From Schistosoma haematobium (lineage: Eukaryota > Platyhelminthes > Trematoda > Strigeidida > Schistosomatidae): a DNA stretch of 64,000 nucleotides. The DNA lies in assembly GCF_000699445.3 (NCBI RefSeq), contig NC_067195.1:19911287-19975286 (forward strand). The letters are read 5' to 3'. Every line of letters begins with the position of its first letter. Position 1 is the first letter of the stretch. Below, piece after piece: positions 25,638-38,804 of the stretch. Below the pieces are notes generated by a model. It searched no databases and was not told the DNA's origin. It saw only the letters and a list, made by a program, of their open reading frames with translations. Both the position numbers and the translations under genes were made by a program.

Positions 25638-25930
25638 TAAACTTCATCACTTACGCCTGTTATCCCTCGTCAAGGAGTATAGGCCGCTCACCAGCATTCT
25701 CCATCCAACTCTGTCCTGAGCAATCCTTTCCAATTGTTTTCAGTTGCTATTCATTTTCTTTATGTCTGCGTCTAATTCCCGGTGCAATATGTTCTTTGAC
25801 CTTCCTCTGTTTCGTTTCCCTTTAAGTATCCAAGTTAGCGTTTGCATCCTGATGCAGTATGATAATTTCCACAATGTATGTCTTATCCATCTTCAGAGCC
25901 TTTTTCTAATTTGTTTTCTCCCACAATAGG
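25638..25930 (-). pseudogene. RTE/SR2-like retrotransposon, C-terminal end
   Basis: The minus-strand reading is the end of an RTE protein: WIRHTLWKLSYCIRMQTLTW, then KGKRNRGRSKNILHRELDAD, then [20 protein letters not shown] near the stop. A few stops interrupt it. It ends in ACAGGCGTAAG, a typical RTE 3' tail. No RT domain is linked to it here. Confidence 0.75.
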
Positions 25931-26767
25931 TTGTTGGTAATGGTATTCGGTTAACGGACATTGAGTATCTTAATAATCTTCTTCACCTAACAACAAATGA
26001 AATGACATTTTTAAGTTCTCCTATATAAATTGTTGTTTTCTTTTCGGTAAATATGTTGTTTTCATCTAACAAATTGGAAGGTAGAGTTTTAGCAACAATT
26101 TGAATAATTACGTCTGCCTAATATGAACATGATTCATTGAATCAGTTATCATTACATTTCAAATAAATAAGTATAGTGGGAAAAACTCACTATAAACACT
26201 TGAACAAAATAACCATCGTAATAATAAAGAAATTAATTGCAAAATATCTTTTTAGCAACACATATTGTAATCATAGTCTGTTTTGAACATTGTTACTTAT
26301 AAGTACACTGCAACAGAATTGTTTTTTCCAGTCTAAAATAACAAATTTTCGAGAGCAGAATGAAAGAAACATGTTTTTTTTACGATCTAATATTTCTGTT
26401 TTTTTCTTTTCCCCATTTGTCAGAAGATAAATATTCATCAAGAAGACTGAATAACAAAATGTTTTACTCAGTCATAGTCAATCATAGATACACTTTAATT
26501 ATTACTTAAAACCATGAGCGTAAACAAATATTTTAAAGCATAAACATCCAGCTATATGGTATAAGTATTACAAATCATTTTGTCTAGGATATTAATATTT
26601 CTAATTAATTACTATGTGGACGCATGAATTCTGAACCATACATAATACCGGAGAATGAATTCATAACTGACCGATTGATTACCAATGATCTTAAATTTTA
26701 TATTTTCCTTATCCCAGTAACGAATAATGAAATATAATAATAAAAATAAATCACCTAAAAACCCCTA
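25931..26767. other. No feature seen
   Basis: AT-rich between the RTE end and the family-A SINE; nothing recognised. Confidence 0.4.
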
Positions 26768-26985
26768 TACTAGTAATGATCGTACGTTCACTAGTGAGTG
26801 ACTTCGAAATACAACTTTTAGAAGTCTAGTGAGAAGTCGTGACCAGTGGAGTTCAACGATATCAGGTGTATGGTAGTTATTCACTGTAGCCAATGGATAA
26901 GAACTGGGAAATTTGTTTGAACCTTGGCTCAGAGGTCTAGTGGTGTAGGGTTCAGGTGCAAAACTGAAGGTTTTAATCAGTTACG
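26768..26985 (+). mobile_element. Family-A SINE, 5' half
   Basis: It holds the leader (GAAGTCTAGTGAGAAGTCGT, GACCAGTGGAG) and the A-box region (GGCTCAGAGGTCTAGTGG), then loses similarity before the B box. It is preceded by ACCCCTATACTAGTAAT (26761-26777), the same bases that end a complete unit. Confidence 0.65.
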
Positions 26986-27880
26986 TACGTTGATAATTGA
27001 AATCATCTGGGGAATAACAAGAAACTAGGAAGTAATAGATGGTTTTTTAAACTACAGTTTCTTTAATAATTTCCATCTGTGAATAACCATGTGGCCTAAC
27101 CAAAGACATTTAATTTATGTAACGAACACAATAACATCCATCTTGTTAGCTAAATCTTAATGGTTTAAACTTACGACTTCATTTAATCCACGATATAGCC
27201 AAACCATCATCTAATGTCTTCGGTGCAATTTGCAAAATGATTCTTTTCACGGGTTACAACATCCCTTAAGAACATCAGCAAAATAATTTCATAGTTAACT
27301 ACCAACAAATAACAAACCTTTGTTTTCCTAAGCGTTTCAAATGTGTTTTATATAAGCTGGAGATAGTCTATATCATCAACTAATATGAAGTGGACAGAAC
27401 CTGGAAGACACTGAATGAATAGATTTATAAATTGTAAACAATGGGATTTCAATAACATAATTGTATGAAATGAAGGTTTAAGTGCGTAATTCCTAGACAT
27501 TTCTCAATCAAAATTATAAAAAAACTTAGACCCAAATTTTATAAAACGCCTCAATTGAATTTCAGTTCTTTTTTTAAAATTACACATTCGAATATCGAAT
27601 TGTGTCCACTATTGATTTTCAGAGTCGTAGGTTTGTTTTATTTTAACTATAGATTTTTCTATTAATGTTAATACTATTAATTTAAATGAGATATTTATTT
27701 CATTGATAATTTACGCCGTTGTAAGTATATGACTATACAGTACATGATTATTTAATCAGTCTAAGAGTCTGATTTCAGGCTTCTGAAATCGTAATGCAAG
27801 ATTGATACATTCTGTTTAGAATTATGCATGAATATAGCACATAAGTAAACAACTATTATGAACAGACAACATTCGATTGA
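26986..27880. other. No feature seen
   Basis: AT-rich; nothing recognised on either strand. Confidence 0.4.
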
Positions 27881-28017
27881 ATTCATTTGGTATTGTTTAT
27901 TTGAATTAAGGTAATATCTTGGCAATCCACACAGGATGTATATATGCCAATAAGAGACTGATCAATCACATTCCTAAACATCAATGAGAAGATTCAAACA
28001 AACAATACCAAATGAAT
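27881..28017. repeat. Inverted repeat next to the Smα-type SINE
   Basis: ATTCATTTGGTATTGTTTAT (27881) returns inverted as a 26-base arm at 27992-28017 with one mismatch, about 84 bases apart. It lies just before the SINE at 28025. Purpose unknown. Confidence 0.75.
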
Positions 28018-28024
28018 TTAGACT

Positions 28025-28240
28025 TCATCCCATTGCACAAGCAATTGGCTATCAGGACTCAGTAGCTAAGTGGATGACGCGATGGCGTTTGAAGTGAACG
28101 GTACTGGATTCGAGTCCCGGAGTGAACAGCAACCGTGAGATTCAGGCACATTCAGCTGACGAGTCCCAACTAGGACGAAACGCGCGTTCTGGGTTCCATT
28201 GCTGGCCTCCAGCCATCTTTGCTTAGAAAACATTCAAGTT
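28025..28240 (+). mobile_element. Smα-type tRNA-like SINE with an intact hammerhead core
   Basis: This is the best copy of the Smα-like family. It has an A-box-like GGACTCAGTAGCTAAGTGGA, a B-box-like TGGATTCGAGTCCCGG, the ribozyme at 28142-28200, and the tail GGCCTCCAGCCATCTTTGCT. Smα elements are pol III-transcribed retroposons whose RNAs self-cleave. The boxes look usable, so transcription is plausible. Confidence 0.85.
28142..28200 (+). ncRNA. Hammerhead ribozyme, intact core (Smα type)
   Basis: The core CTGACGA (28156-28162) is followed by stem II GTCC/GGAC with loop CAACTA, then GAAA. A minimal stem III follows (ACGC/GCGT), and then the cleavage triplet GUU and the stem I strand CTGGGTTCC pairing with the upstream CAG. 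All invariant core positions are kept. GUU fits the NUH rule but differs from the GUC I recall for Smα. The tiny stem III suggests it may act best as a dimer. Confidence 0.8.
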
Positions 28241-28794
28241 TAGCACTATTAATTACCTTCTTCTTTCTTAATTTATTTACCTAATGTACATGGAGATAAA
28301 GCAATGTTATAAAAAAAAATAATTTACATGCAAATGCAACAAAAGTAAGTGTTTCATTCATGTAATAAAAATAATGAAGGAAAAAGTTGTAAATAATGAG
28401 ACAGGTGCTGTGAATTAAGAATGCAAAATAAAACTCTCTCTTTATCTCACTCCATCTTTTCGAATAGTGAATTTTGAAAACAGAAGTTATGGTTATGTTT
28501 ATTATTAATGTTAATAGTAGTTGTAGTAATGGTATCTAAATTAATGTAAATCTAGTATGTCATATTAGATAAAATGTTTTTTACAGCTAACTATCCAAAT
28601 TAATTCGACGAGTCTAAAATTTGTGGACGAACCAATCAAAATTAAGATTTAAATAAGAAAGATTAGTTAAGCGAAGAGTTCTCTTTTCGGCAAATTCATT
28701 TTCAACGCTGTACAATCGCAAATTATTTGCAATGCGTGTATTCCGTTTACAAAATTAAGATGACAGGTATTGGATTTTCATTAATTCATACGAA

Positions 28795-29005
28795 TAAATA
28801 GCATTTTGGCAATATAGCCGGTGTCAATTCGTCATGAAAACCCTAACTTTAATTTCTGACATGGCGTCCAACAGTACGTTCTAATCCCGATTCCTTGCAA
28901 TAATTTACAACCCACATTTGACCCTTGTAAGTAGGTGGACATTCTCAAAGTTACTTTAGCATCGCTCGAAGGTCGTCCATAAATTGTAGTCTCACCATTT
29001 ATTCT
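28795..29005 (-). repeat. Dispersed repeat 'C', copy 1
   Basis: On the minus strand, GATGCTAAAGTAACTTTGAG, AATGTCCACCTACTTAC and TTAGGGTTTTC appear in the same order as in the plus-strand block at 33265-33510. Unknown family. Confidence 0.55.
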
Positions 29006-29244
29006 TACTTATTGTTAATGATTATTTTGTACTACTAGCATTATTTCATTACCACCACTAAGACAAGTATATATATACTAGTCTTTGATTAGTAATAGAG
29101 AACGTGCTTTTAGTCATACCTCCAGTATCAGTCGATTTCATATCCACTTGAAGGTACTGATTCTCTCTGATTAGTCGGAACACAGGCTAATTAATATTAA
29201 TCAGACACACTACTGCCGAAATGATTAAAACCACTTATCTCTTT

Positions 29245-29420
29245 TTTAATAGTTAAGTGGTAAAGTCGGTGACTTTGAAACCGGGTGGCACCAGTTATAA
29301 TCCATTAAGTACACTCAATTACCTTAAAATTATAGGTACATCTTGTTGAGGAGTACCAAACTGGGTTAAGGGTTTCCTGTCGACAATCTCCAGCTAACAT
29401 GCAGTCTATGAGTTACTAAG
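29245..29420 (+). mobile_element. Family-B HHR repeat, degraded copy
   Basis: It matches 30380-30540: TAGTTAAGTGGTAAAGTCGG, CCGGGTGGCACCAG, TATAGGTACATCTTGTTGAG, then GGGTTTCCTGTCGAC. The hammerhead core is decayed (TTGAGGAG). Confidence 0.6.
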
Positions 29421-30214
29421 TGTCGATATGCTTAACATTGTCGATTAAAGGTATGAATTGAATTATTAGGTAATTCATAATAAAATTAATTACTGATGGA
29501 CAAGTGATTATTGTTCAACTAGATGTTTTATCTAAATTTATAGAATATGAATATACTTTGAAGAAAATAAAGTCAACTTAATAATGAAACATATGAACCT
29601 ACACCATGTATTCCACATACACGGATAAAGTAGGTAACCAACAGTTGAACAATGTTTTTGCTATACATCAGCAGAATACACTAGATCTAGTACATGAGAA
29701 TAATTGGCGTTATTTCCATCCCCATATTTAAATCAAGTGAATCGCATTGGAACGAATATGAACCAGATTATAGCAGGATATATATACATATATATATATA
29801 TTTGTACCATATATATGGTACTTTTATCCAGCATGGAACGAAAATCAGTATCTAAAGCGAAATCGATCACGATTGTTTATTTTATAGACTGAAATTGAAT
29901 TATTATTTAATACGATTATTATTAAATAGGAAATGATAATGTATGATTATATGTACTGAACCGGTTATTGAATGAATAGTTCATAAAGTGCATTGAATGA
30001 ACATTACAAAATTCAACGCATATAAAACATATGAAAAATGTTTGATTTTATACCGAAATGGATGCTGTTGTTGCCAGAGGTTTTCGTTTATTGCTTTAAA
30101 ATATCCAATGAAAAATTAGTTTGAATAATTTCGACTATGAAATCACTCAACAAATAATCACAAAATATATTGTCATAATGTCCATATGACTCAGATTTAC
30201 GTAAAAGACAATTG

Positions 30215-30545
30215 ACTGATCACTGGGCGATGATCAATGTCAGGTCCTTCTTAGTGCAGATTGAATACTACCGACCAAGTTGCAATGTGGCCAGTAGTCT
30301 AGGTGACTCGGTATTGCGTGCACTATGTTGGGATAAAATCGTGGGTACATCTCAGTTCTACAAGAGGCCGGTCACTGCTCGGATATCTTAGTGGTAACGT
30401 CTCTGACTGTGAAGCTGGGTGGCACGATATCAAATCCGTTAGGGAGCATCAGTTCCCACAAGATTATAGGTACACCTTGCTGATGAGTGCCAGATAGTAA
30501 GAAACCTATGTATAGCGTTTCCTGGCGACTACCTCCAACCACCAT
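30215..30545 (+). mobile_element. Family-B HHR repeat, longest copy
   Basis: The 5' half (GATCAATGTCAGGTCCTTCT ... GGCCAGTAGTCTAGGTGACT) is also at 40512-40641. The second half has an A-box-like TATCTTAGTGGTAACGTCTC, then GGTACACCTTGCTGATGAGT and the tail CGACTACCTCCAACCACC. The hammerhead has a perfect CTGATGA (30480-30486) and GAAA, but stem II no longer pairs (GTGCC against GTAA), so activity is doubtful. Confidence 0.7.
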
Positions 30546-31502
30546 CTTACGTAAAAAATCCCATCAGTAGAGAAATCACAACCATATCTAACTGATATTG
30601 GCAGAAGTTATTTATCACGTTTTAAATGTTTGAAAATTAAGTCATATCAAGCACTAATGGTGATTTGTTAGTTTATTTAGTGAGTGACTGCTGCATATGA
30701 GTTGTAACTCCCACAAGACTTTTGATTTCAAGATTTACCTTTCAACATATTTGTGAGTTTCGTCTTACATTTTAAACTGTACTATACTGACATGTTCATA
30801 GTACTTAGTTGTGGAAAACTCCAGGTGATTCAAATTAATTATTTAGCGAGATTTACTCTCTGAAATGCAACACCCCCCTGACTGAATAGATGAGAAAATA
30901 ACGGAAAGTACTGAATACAACACATTAATTGAACTTGGGATAAGTGACTGCTAGCTTTAGCAAGAGGAAGGATTTATTATTTGTGAGTAAATGACTTTTC
31001 GTTTATGCAAGTAACTGAAATTCACTTTTTTATCTTATGAAATATCAAACTCCAAGTATCTGTGAAGTTAATATTTAAAATGAGCGATTCTTTTCAAGTT
31101 TTGTCGCAAATTTTTAAATCATTTTGTTTGGTCACAGAAGTTTTCAAAGTTAAGTCTTAGTCCCACAATTTTGTAGTGACTTTTGTATAAAAAAGGCTTA
31201 ACAAGGCCATCAAAAAAGTAGTAACAGAAAAAAGGAATCGATGGGAAAAGTGTTCTGTCGTCACAAAACCTCTCGAAATATATAACGTTCTGAGTTTCTG
31301 AACTGAGAAGAAACCAAAGATCATTTAAGCTCATAGATATGTTAACATAATCTAATCACTTGATGGGAACTGGAAATTTATATCACCACTCATGTTTGTA
31401 CATAAAATAGTATAGAGTAATCAAGAACATACTCTGTTGCTATATGTGCATCGTAACCAAATCACTTTGATGTAACTTTATATCACAAGTTTTAGTATGC
31501 TT
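30546..31502. other. No feature seen
   Basis: AT-rich; a minus-strand ORF at 31119-31334 has no supporting splice sites or similarity. Confidence 0.4.
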
Positions 31503-31672
31503 GTTATGCAACTAGGGATGGAATTCGAATCTCCCATTTCGTCCTATATTGTAGTCATTAGCTGAATATGCCTGTATCCTAGTGTTGATTTTTGCACTAG
31601 CACCAGAACTTAGGAACTTTCTCTTCAAATGCCCAGAGTGTTACCTACTGAGCTACTGTGTCCAGATAACCA
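31503..31672 (-). mobile_element. Smα-type SINE, degraded copy
   Basis: On the minus strand it reads ACAGTAGCTCAGTAGGTAAC (A box), a B-box remnant, GGCATATTCAGCTAATGACT, then GGACGAAATGG. The core has CUAAUGA in place of CUGAUGA, so it is probably inactive. Confidence 0.65.
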
Positions 31673-32269
31673 CAATCGTGTTCAATAGATATGTGCGTAT
31701 TAGTAAGATTTTGTAAGATCGTGCTATGAGTTTAAGGGAAATTATCATATCTACGTCGCTCTATTGCTAATATTTGAAAACAAGGAACCACCATTATTTC
31801 CACATTGAGAAGTAAGAACACAAAATAACGGTACAAGTGAATGTTTATTCACTCAGAACACGACGACAGTAGTAAAAAATACGCTCATTTATGTATTGAT
31901 TTGTGCATCCACTTGATTAATAATTAAAGAAAAGTTGCATATTCGAAAAATGCTCAGAGCTATAACTAAATCACAAGCTGCATTTTATGCTGAACATGGT
32001 TCACGTTAATTTGATACCAATAAAGTCATGCTGGATGAAGATCATATTAAAAATAAAACCAATCTTTCGTTGAGTAAATTACTAAACTGAAAATTAAAAA
32101 AAGAATATTATTTTGAGCAGTAATCACACCAGATTAAAAAGGGAAGTAACATTCAGCAACAATCACAATGAGTAAAAAAATTGTGATCTCGTATCTTTAT
32201 CCCGTCTGATCAGAATGGTCTTCATATGGTGAGTGAAATCACCAATCCTGGGCAGTAAAATTCCTGTAT

Positions 32270-32425
32270 CCAGCAAGTTGTATACTTATCGCATTCGAAG
32301 AGGAATGTAGTAGGTTCAAGTCCCAGCATTGGAACGCAGGTACATTTAGTTGATATCTCTCAAACAGAACTCATCTTCGATTCGACATATCGAATATACT
32401 ACGTAGAACGCACGCTGGACGGTTC
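32270..32425 (+). mobile_element. tRNA-like SINE relic
   Basis: It keeps a B-box-like AGGTTCAAGTCCCAGC and a trailing GGTACATTTAGTTGAT that resembles the Smα segment before the hammerhead. The core itself is gone; ACGCACGCTGGACGG near its end echoes the cleavage region. Confidence 0.45.
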
Positions 32426-33264
32426 CGTAAAACAATGAAAAGCGGTTCTGCTTTCAGTTAAGCTGAAAAGATTCAAATAACATTTAAAGTAGGTGTTAAA
32501 AAAATTTTAAAGATGAAAGATGTCATGTCGGAAATAAAGAAACTACTGCACAAACATTATGAGTTAGAATATCTGTTTAGAAATTTTCGAAGTTCCTATA
32601 CTTCGATTAGGTTTGCGAAAATATAACTTTTTAACTAATTATGCACTAAATAACAATCAAAATTACATTTGAGACAGATAAACTGATTTGTTTCAGGACT
32701 CATATAATACATTATACATAACCTTCAATCTTCTATTTTCATCTTTCGTTTTGTTCCACCATCTGAATTGTCTTCTAGTCTGGTCTTCAAGTGTTCTGCC
32801 AGCTCTGTGCATTCAATGCACTGAAACTCTTCACATCGTCTGACAATTGTAGCAACTTCGACGTCACATTCCGCTACACACTACTTACAAACAATTTTGT
32901 GAGTAGCGTTCACTACATTAGAATCATTGCGATGGATGAGCACTTTTATCATCTATTGTGAATTTCAGAACAGATTTTACTACTGAATTAATATTTATTT
33001 AATTAGTTTTTAGAAATCTGTATTCCTTTGTTCAAATAATGGCAAGTCACTAGTAAGCATATTGTAACTTGTAACTACTTTTAAAAACTAACTCATATAT
33101 ATGACTAGTATCGAAAGTATGAAACGTTCACCTTATCTAGTAGTTCATATTCCCAACAAAGGACGGAATATTAGAAATAGAAAATTAATAAACTTTAATA
33201 TCTAACAGTAGTTTGCTCAAATCATGGAACACTATGGTGTTTGAAACGTCAGGTATTCATTTCC
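32426..33264. other. No feature seen
   Basis: Slightly richer in G and C near 32750-32890 (TTCTAGTCTGGTCTTCAAGT), possibly an unrecognised repeat. No coding frame. Confidence 0.35.
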
Positions 33265-33510
33265 AGTTTCGCCACAAATGTCAACATTTCATTGGACGAA
33301 TATCCATCTAGCGAGTTTGGTGAGATAACCTTTAAGCAAAGCTAAAGTGATCTTGAGGATGTTCACTTACTAGTGCTAAATGAGGGTTATGAACCAGTGT
33401 GAGGAATTAAGGTTATGATTTACAGTTGATGGTTAGGGTTAAGAATTAGATTTAGGTTTTTCAATACGAACTAACATCAGCTAAATTGTCAAAACGCTAT
33501 ATAACCAAAC
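33265..33510 (+). repeat. Dispersed repeat 'C', copy 2
   Basis: It carries AAAGCTAAAGTGATCTTGAG and ATGGTTAGGGTTAAGAATTA, in the same order as repeat C at 28795-29005 (minus). The scattered TTAGGG hexamers are part of the repeat and are not a telomere. Confidence 0.55.
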
Positions 33511-33844
33511 GGATGAGTGAATTGTAATTTAAATACTAAAACGTTGTTTTACCATAAAAATGAAACTTTATTTTATGACAGTGGCCTAGTTTCAGACCTA
33601 AAGATTAAATAATAATAAAGTACATTACTGTCCTAGAATTGTTTCTTTGTCCACTTTGTTACGACTATTTAGTCAGTGACATCCTTAATCTGAACTATCT
33701 ATAGGTTGGTCATCAATTTATGTTTTAAATCCATGCCATATATATTTTGACGAGTACATTGATTTTCACACAGTTTTACTATTCAATCATTACCCGTGAT
33801 ATTATTTCACTGATAGTTTTAGGATGATAATTTCTATAGCATTG

Positions 33845-33847
<3 letters not shown>

Positions 33848-33903
<56 letters not shown>
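33848..33903. repeat. (TA)n microsatellite
   Basis: About 28 uninterrupted AT dinucleotides, able to form a cruciform. Confidence 0.95.
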
Positions 33904-36900
33904 CTGTACTAATTTATTAAGGTTAATTACTAACCGGATGTCGACTTTATTATTATTTATATTTCATTAATTTACTGATATTTACTACCATATTCTTTGT
34001 TTCTATCGGACCTTGTGATACTGCAAACATGATTATAATGTATGATAAACCTGTTGTATTTCCTTAAATAAAGTGTTCTATTTTTCTAAAACATCTGGTT
34101 TTTCTGATACATTCTAATTGTATACAAAGAGATGAACTTAATAAATTTCTAATCATGAAGATGACCGAAAACTGAATTATCTTTACCATGAAAATAGGGC
34201 ACACAAGTAGGTAGTTTACATATTACTTATCTTGTTATTTTATATGTACTTTATACATAAATTGGTTGTTGTTAATAAATCCAATTCAGTGGGTTAAAGC
34301 TTAATTTCATTAACAGTCCTCAGTGCAATACATTTAATCATAAACGAATTTCTACGCCTGTACTGAAGATCAATGATAGGTAAATTGTTTCACAGTCAAT
34401 ATTTTCTTGAGCGATCGATATTATTTTCTGGTGCCTGGGTTTTAGGGATTTACAAAATAAATTATTAAGACTCTTTCATTCTACGAGGCGGTTATTATAC
34501 GGGAATCTTGAAGGATTATAGTCAGATTAAAAGTGTCAGCATAAATGAAATGTAGTGTAGTTTGTTTTTTTGTCTCAATAGAATTGTCATAAAAGGTTAA
34601 TGCAAATATACGGATGTATGGCGTTTATCTTTATCTACATGTACTGAGATATAATTCGAATGTCAAAAGAATTTTCGACTCTTATATGATGAGAAATACC
34701 ATTAAATTTATCATCTTTTCTTGATTGTTACAAAGAAAGTTCTGCCTACTCTTAGTGTTACATAATAAGCTGGTACTTTTCGATATATCTTTAACTGTGA
34801 CATTTTTTATAACAAAACTCTTTATCAATATCTTTGATAGTTAAATCTGCATATTTTTAGTGAGAAGATATCAACACCAAGAGAGATGAATGATCATTTA
34901 CTCTAGATTGGTTACAACCAGGACATTGGTTCTTTATTTTGATATTAAATAATACACCTGTTGATTACTAAATGTTAACTTATATTTAAACCCTGGAGCT
35001 AATTGGAATGGATTGTAAGTTATAAGTTAGAATATAATGTTAATCAGTCGACATTTTGGTGTATCATGCTTAATGTTCGTTGGTTAACAACAATTTTTAA
35101 TAAAACACTTGACTTTAGTTCCCACATAAGTTTGTAATCATGGTATTAGAGTATATCAATCGATGAATTGGTGAGAAAACATGAGACAGAAGCAATTGAG
35201 AAATACCTGATATCGTGAAATAAATCCTATATTACAATCACTTGATCTCTGATTTACAAACTGATCTGCTACTGTTAATCAATACATTCAGACAAATTTA
35301 AGTAATACACAAGTCTGAGGAAGAAAAAAGGTTACAAATCTATCATAAAAATAAAAATTTTCAATTTTTTACGGTAAATCATCTTCAGTTAATAATTCAT
35401 TTCGAATAGAACACTACAGATGTCTCATAATACACTACTTGTTACTATCTGAAATTTAATATTTGATGGTGATTATGATATAAATCCACTTTAATGAACA
35501 CCAGTTTTCTCATTCATTTTTATGGAATGGCATAGTTATTAAACATCGAGTGGTATTAGTTACCAGTGATTTGTAAGAACGATAGTCCATTAATGAAAAA
35601 ACAACTAGATTCGTTGAAAAAGATTCTTCCAATTTAATCCAAGTGCCATAGAAATTATGGAATAGAATGAACTTTTAAGTTTTTTTCTTCCAACATTCCA
35701 CTCACAACGCAACGTCAGAAATTCCAGTAAAATTCCGTTAATCTATACTTTGAGAAATAATTAGATTGATAGTATGATTTAAATAAGAGTTTCTTTTTTC
35801 AAAAAAATTATTCAGATTAAAAAAGAGCACTTTAAGTCACTGATCCTACACAAAATATATAATATTCCCCAGAACATGTTTTGAATATACCATCTTTAAC
35901 ACATATAAACGTTCATGGGCAAAAATCAAAATCGATAAGAAAATCTGGTTTTCTCCTGGTTGACACATATCAACTATCTATATCTGAAATCTTGAAAAAA
36001 ATCTAGGAAAAGATTGAAGTGCATTCAATTATTCTCAATCACCTTATATCAAAACAGGAACTCAAATCAACAAAACTAGTTTAAAAGTTCCAACCTGATC
36101 GATAGAATATAGTCAACGCTAAGGACATAAGAAACATAACATTTACTACTTAGGGATCAATTAAACTGGCCAAAAGTGAAAACTCAGCTTCCATGTATAT
36201 GTTCATTTTTAACAAAATTTATAGATAGATATGTTTCACTAACGAGTCTTTTAGTGATTCACTCAACACTTCTTTCTGATTTAAACAGGTATAAATTCTC
36301 AAAATGAATTTCACTAAAATTTCCGTTGTCAATCTTTCTAGGATCTTCGTAACTTAAGTCCCAATTTAAATGGAACATGCGGAAATCATTCCAAGTAGGA
36401 TAATACTTTAAAATTACTGTTGGTTATACATGAATACTAAAAAAATGTATGGATAAACTGGAAACAATAACATCAGTTCTGTTATGATCTCATTAATTTC
36501 TTCCTCATTGTTTCTCTGTATACCAATTTGACCGAAGTGTAAATTAGAAAGGAATGATTTATGGATAAATTATCTTCTATTAATGCATGCTCACTCATCC
36601 CATCATATAACCAAAACCGAAATAAGTCACACAATACAGAAAACAGGAAATTTCCACATTATTGAGTAATGTAAATAAAATGAGTCGGTTAACTAATTAT
36701 TTATTTTTATGCTTTTAGCTTTACATGATTATATGGGTTATATAAAATAAATGAGATAATATTCCCTGAAATGATGGAAATTTGCAGCCTAGGTAAATAT
36801 TTTAATTATTATTGAACCATCTGAGATAGATGTATTAATTAAGGAGCATTAATTGGTGCTATGGATAACATTATTGGCGCCTACTTCAAATAGATGTAAG

Positions 36901-38179
36901 TCTTTCAGTTATTGCTCAAATGTCAAGTCAGTCGTTGTGCTCGTTTGAAAAACTTATTGTGACCAGTTGTCTTTGTGAGCTTTATCACCTTCATTTGTTT
37001 TTGCATTCATGTTGATTAGCTTTTTTTTGTTGGGTTCGGAACATATGGTTGACTAACCTTTTCTGTATGAAATGACATCAGTTATGTATTTATACATAAC
37101 TCTTGATAAAGAATTGATATGTGTAGTATAAGAACTTCACTGTTAATTTTTTTAGAACTTCCAGATTCTTAATTTCAACATCCTGTTTGTTGTTGGTTGC
37201 CTTCTTCTAGGTGACGAAAACAAAAGCTGTGCAATAATTCCGTCTAGCTCAGAGAACATAATCCCACCAAAAATGTTAACAGTTAAATTTTATGTGATTA
37301 TGTCATTAATTTAATAACGTGGTGAAATATTTTAATTGTCCCGTTAAATACTGAATTTTATTAACAGTATTTATCACGACTGGAGTATCTACGTTCAAAT
37401 TGATGACGAAATGCTATGTAATTAACTGTTTCTAATTAATAAATCACAACAAATAAAAGAGTGATGACATAATCATTTTCATTCAAATATTGTAACAAGT
37501 GTCAGTCACCGGTACAATGAAGGATAGTTGGCAACATCGTTAATTACGACCATCTAAAATAAGAACAAATGTCGTTCGTATCTTCGTTAAACATCTTTAC
37601 TTACCTTGAACTAAAATCACGAACTGTCAACACTAGATAAAACTCTAGCTAAAACCAGAGACACAAATATAAAGATCATGTTGCTAAAGATGGAACGTTT
37701 ACATGACTGAACGAGAACATTCGTATCAAAATTTCAGGATTCGTGACATCACTGATTCCTTAGTTATTTGTATAACCTTTAGATAATTAAAAAAATTACA
37801 ATTATACTCTAACTGTTATAAAGTGCTTCTTCTAATGGTTTATGTATTTTTACTTTAATGTATGAATATAGTGTGTGTGTGTGTATAGATTCTTATTTAC
37901 ACAAATAAAATCTACCAATATTAACTTAGCTGTCTGTAATAATTTTTACTGATTTATTAAACTGGATATAAATGTCCCCAATTAACATGTTACTTTCTTT
38001 GATAAAAATCACTTTCAATTCAAGCTACTTGTTTCATGGAGTTGTGAAATGGTGAAGCCAAGTAAAATAGTGGGTTTTGCTCCAGACAATTATCTCTAAC
38101 ACATACAATATGGTGAAAAACAGGTATGTGTTAAACAAGGACGAATCAATATATATTGATAGATATATAGATGGACACC
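33904..38179. other. Long featureless AT-rich stretch
   Basis: Over 4 kb with no ORF longer than chance, no recognised repeat and only small GT runs (37870). This is the quietest part of the window. Confidence 0.5.
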
Positions 38180-38395
38180 ATGTAACTTGAGAGAAATCGG
38201 CTTTCATCATGAGGCGTCATAGTTCTTCTAAATGAAGACCTTCTAACTCCCAGGGCAGAGTTTAAATGGTTTGGATTATTTTTTCCGGTTAACGTTTTTT
38301 TAGCGAGGATTGTCCAGGACAGCGTTGGATGGCGAGTGCTGGTGGGCGGCCTATACTCCTCCACGAGGAGTAACAGGCGTAAGTAAGTAAGTATG
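38180..38395 (+). mobile_element. Repeat 'D' joined to an RTE 3' end
   Basis: Bases 38180-38300 match the first half of the repeat at 10045. From about 38303 the plus strand reads IVQDSVGWRVLVGGLYSSTR, the end of the RTE protein, and closes with ACAGGCGTAAGTAAGTAAGT, a (TAAG)n 3' tail. Repeat D may therefore be linked to an RTE-derived element, or the two may have recombined. Confidence 0.65.
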
Positions 38396-38804
38396 CAACT
38401 TAAAGTAGAGAAAGTACTTTTACACATAATCTTCACTGTGATTTATCATTTGTACAAAAAGTAATTGTCAAAGTAGTGCTTATCAGTGTTCACACTTGAA
38501 ATTCGTATTTTCTCCCGCTATGTTCTTGTAATAAAATCCTTAGGAACATTCAATATTCCATAAATGTATTAATACAGAGAGGTATTATAACTCAAGCTTA
38601 TCTTCACACTCGTCAATGTTAATGAAAATGTCTGTTTGATTTGATAAATATCTAAGATAAAATTGATTGGTATTTAAATAGAGCAAGAAGAACAGTATTT
38701 ACAGGATACAATAAATTCGTCCTAAGTAACCACTATCTCTATAAGTATTGCATTTCATTTCATGAATAAGTAAGTTTTTGATTGAAATGTTAGACACCAA
38801 CACC

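Noticed and set aside
28060..28130. tRNA gene
   Set aside because: A and B boxes are present but no cloverleaf or anticodon arm forms; it is the SINE head. The same holds for the other tRNA-like blocks.
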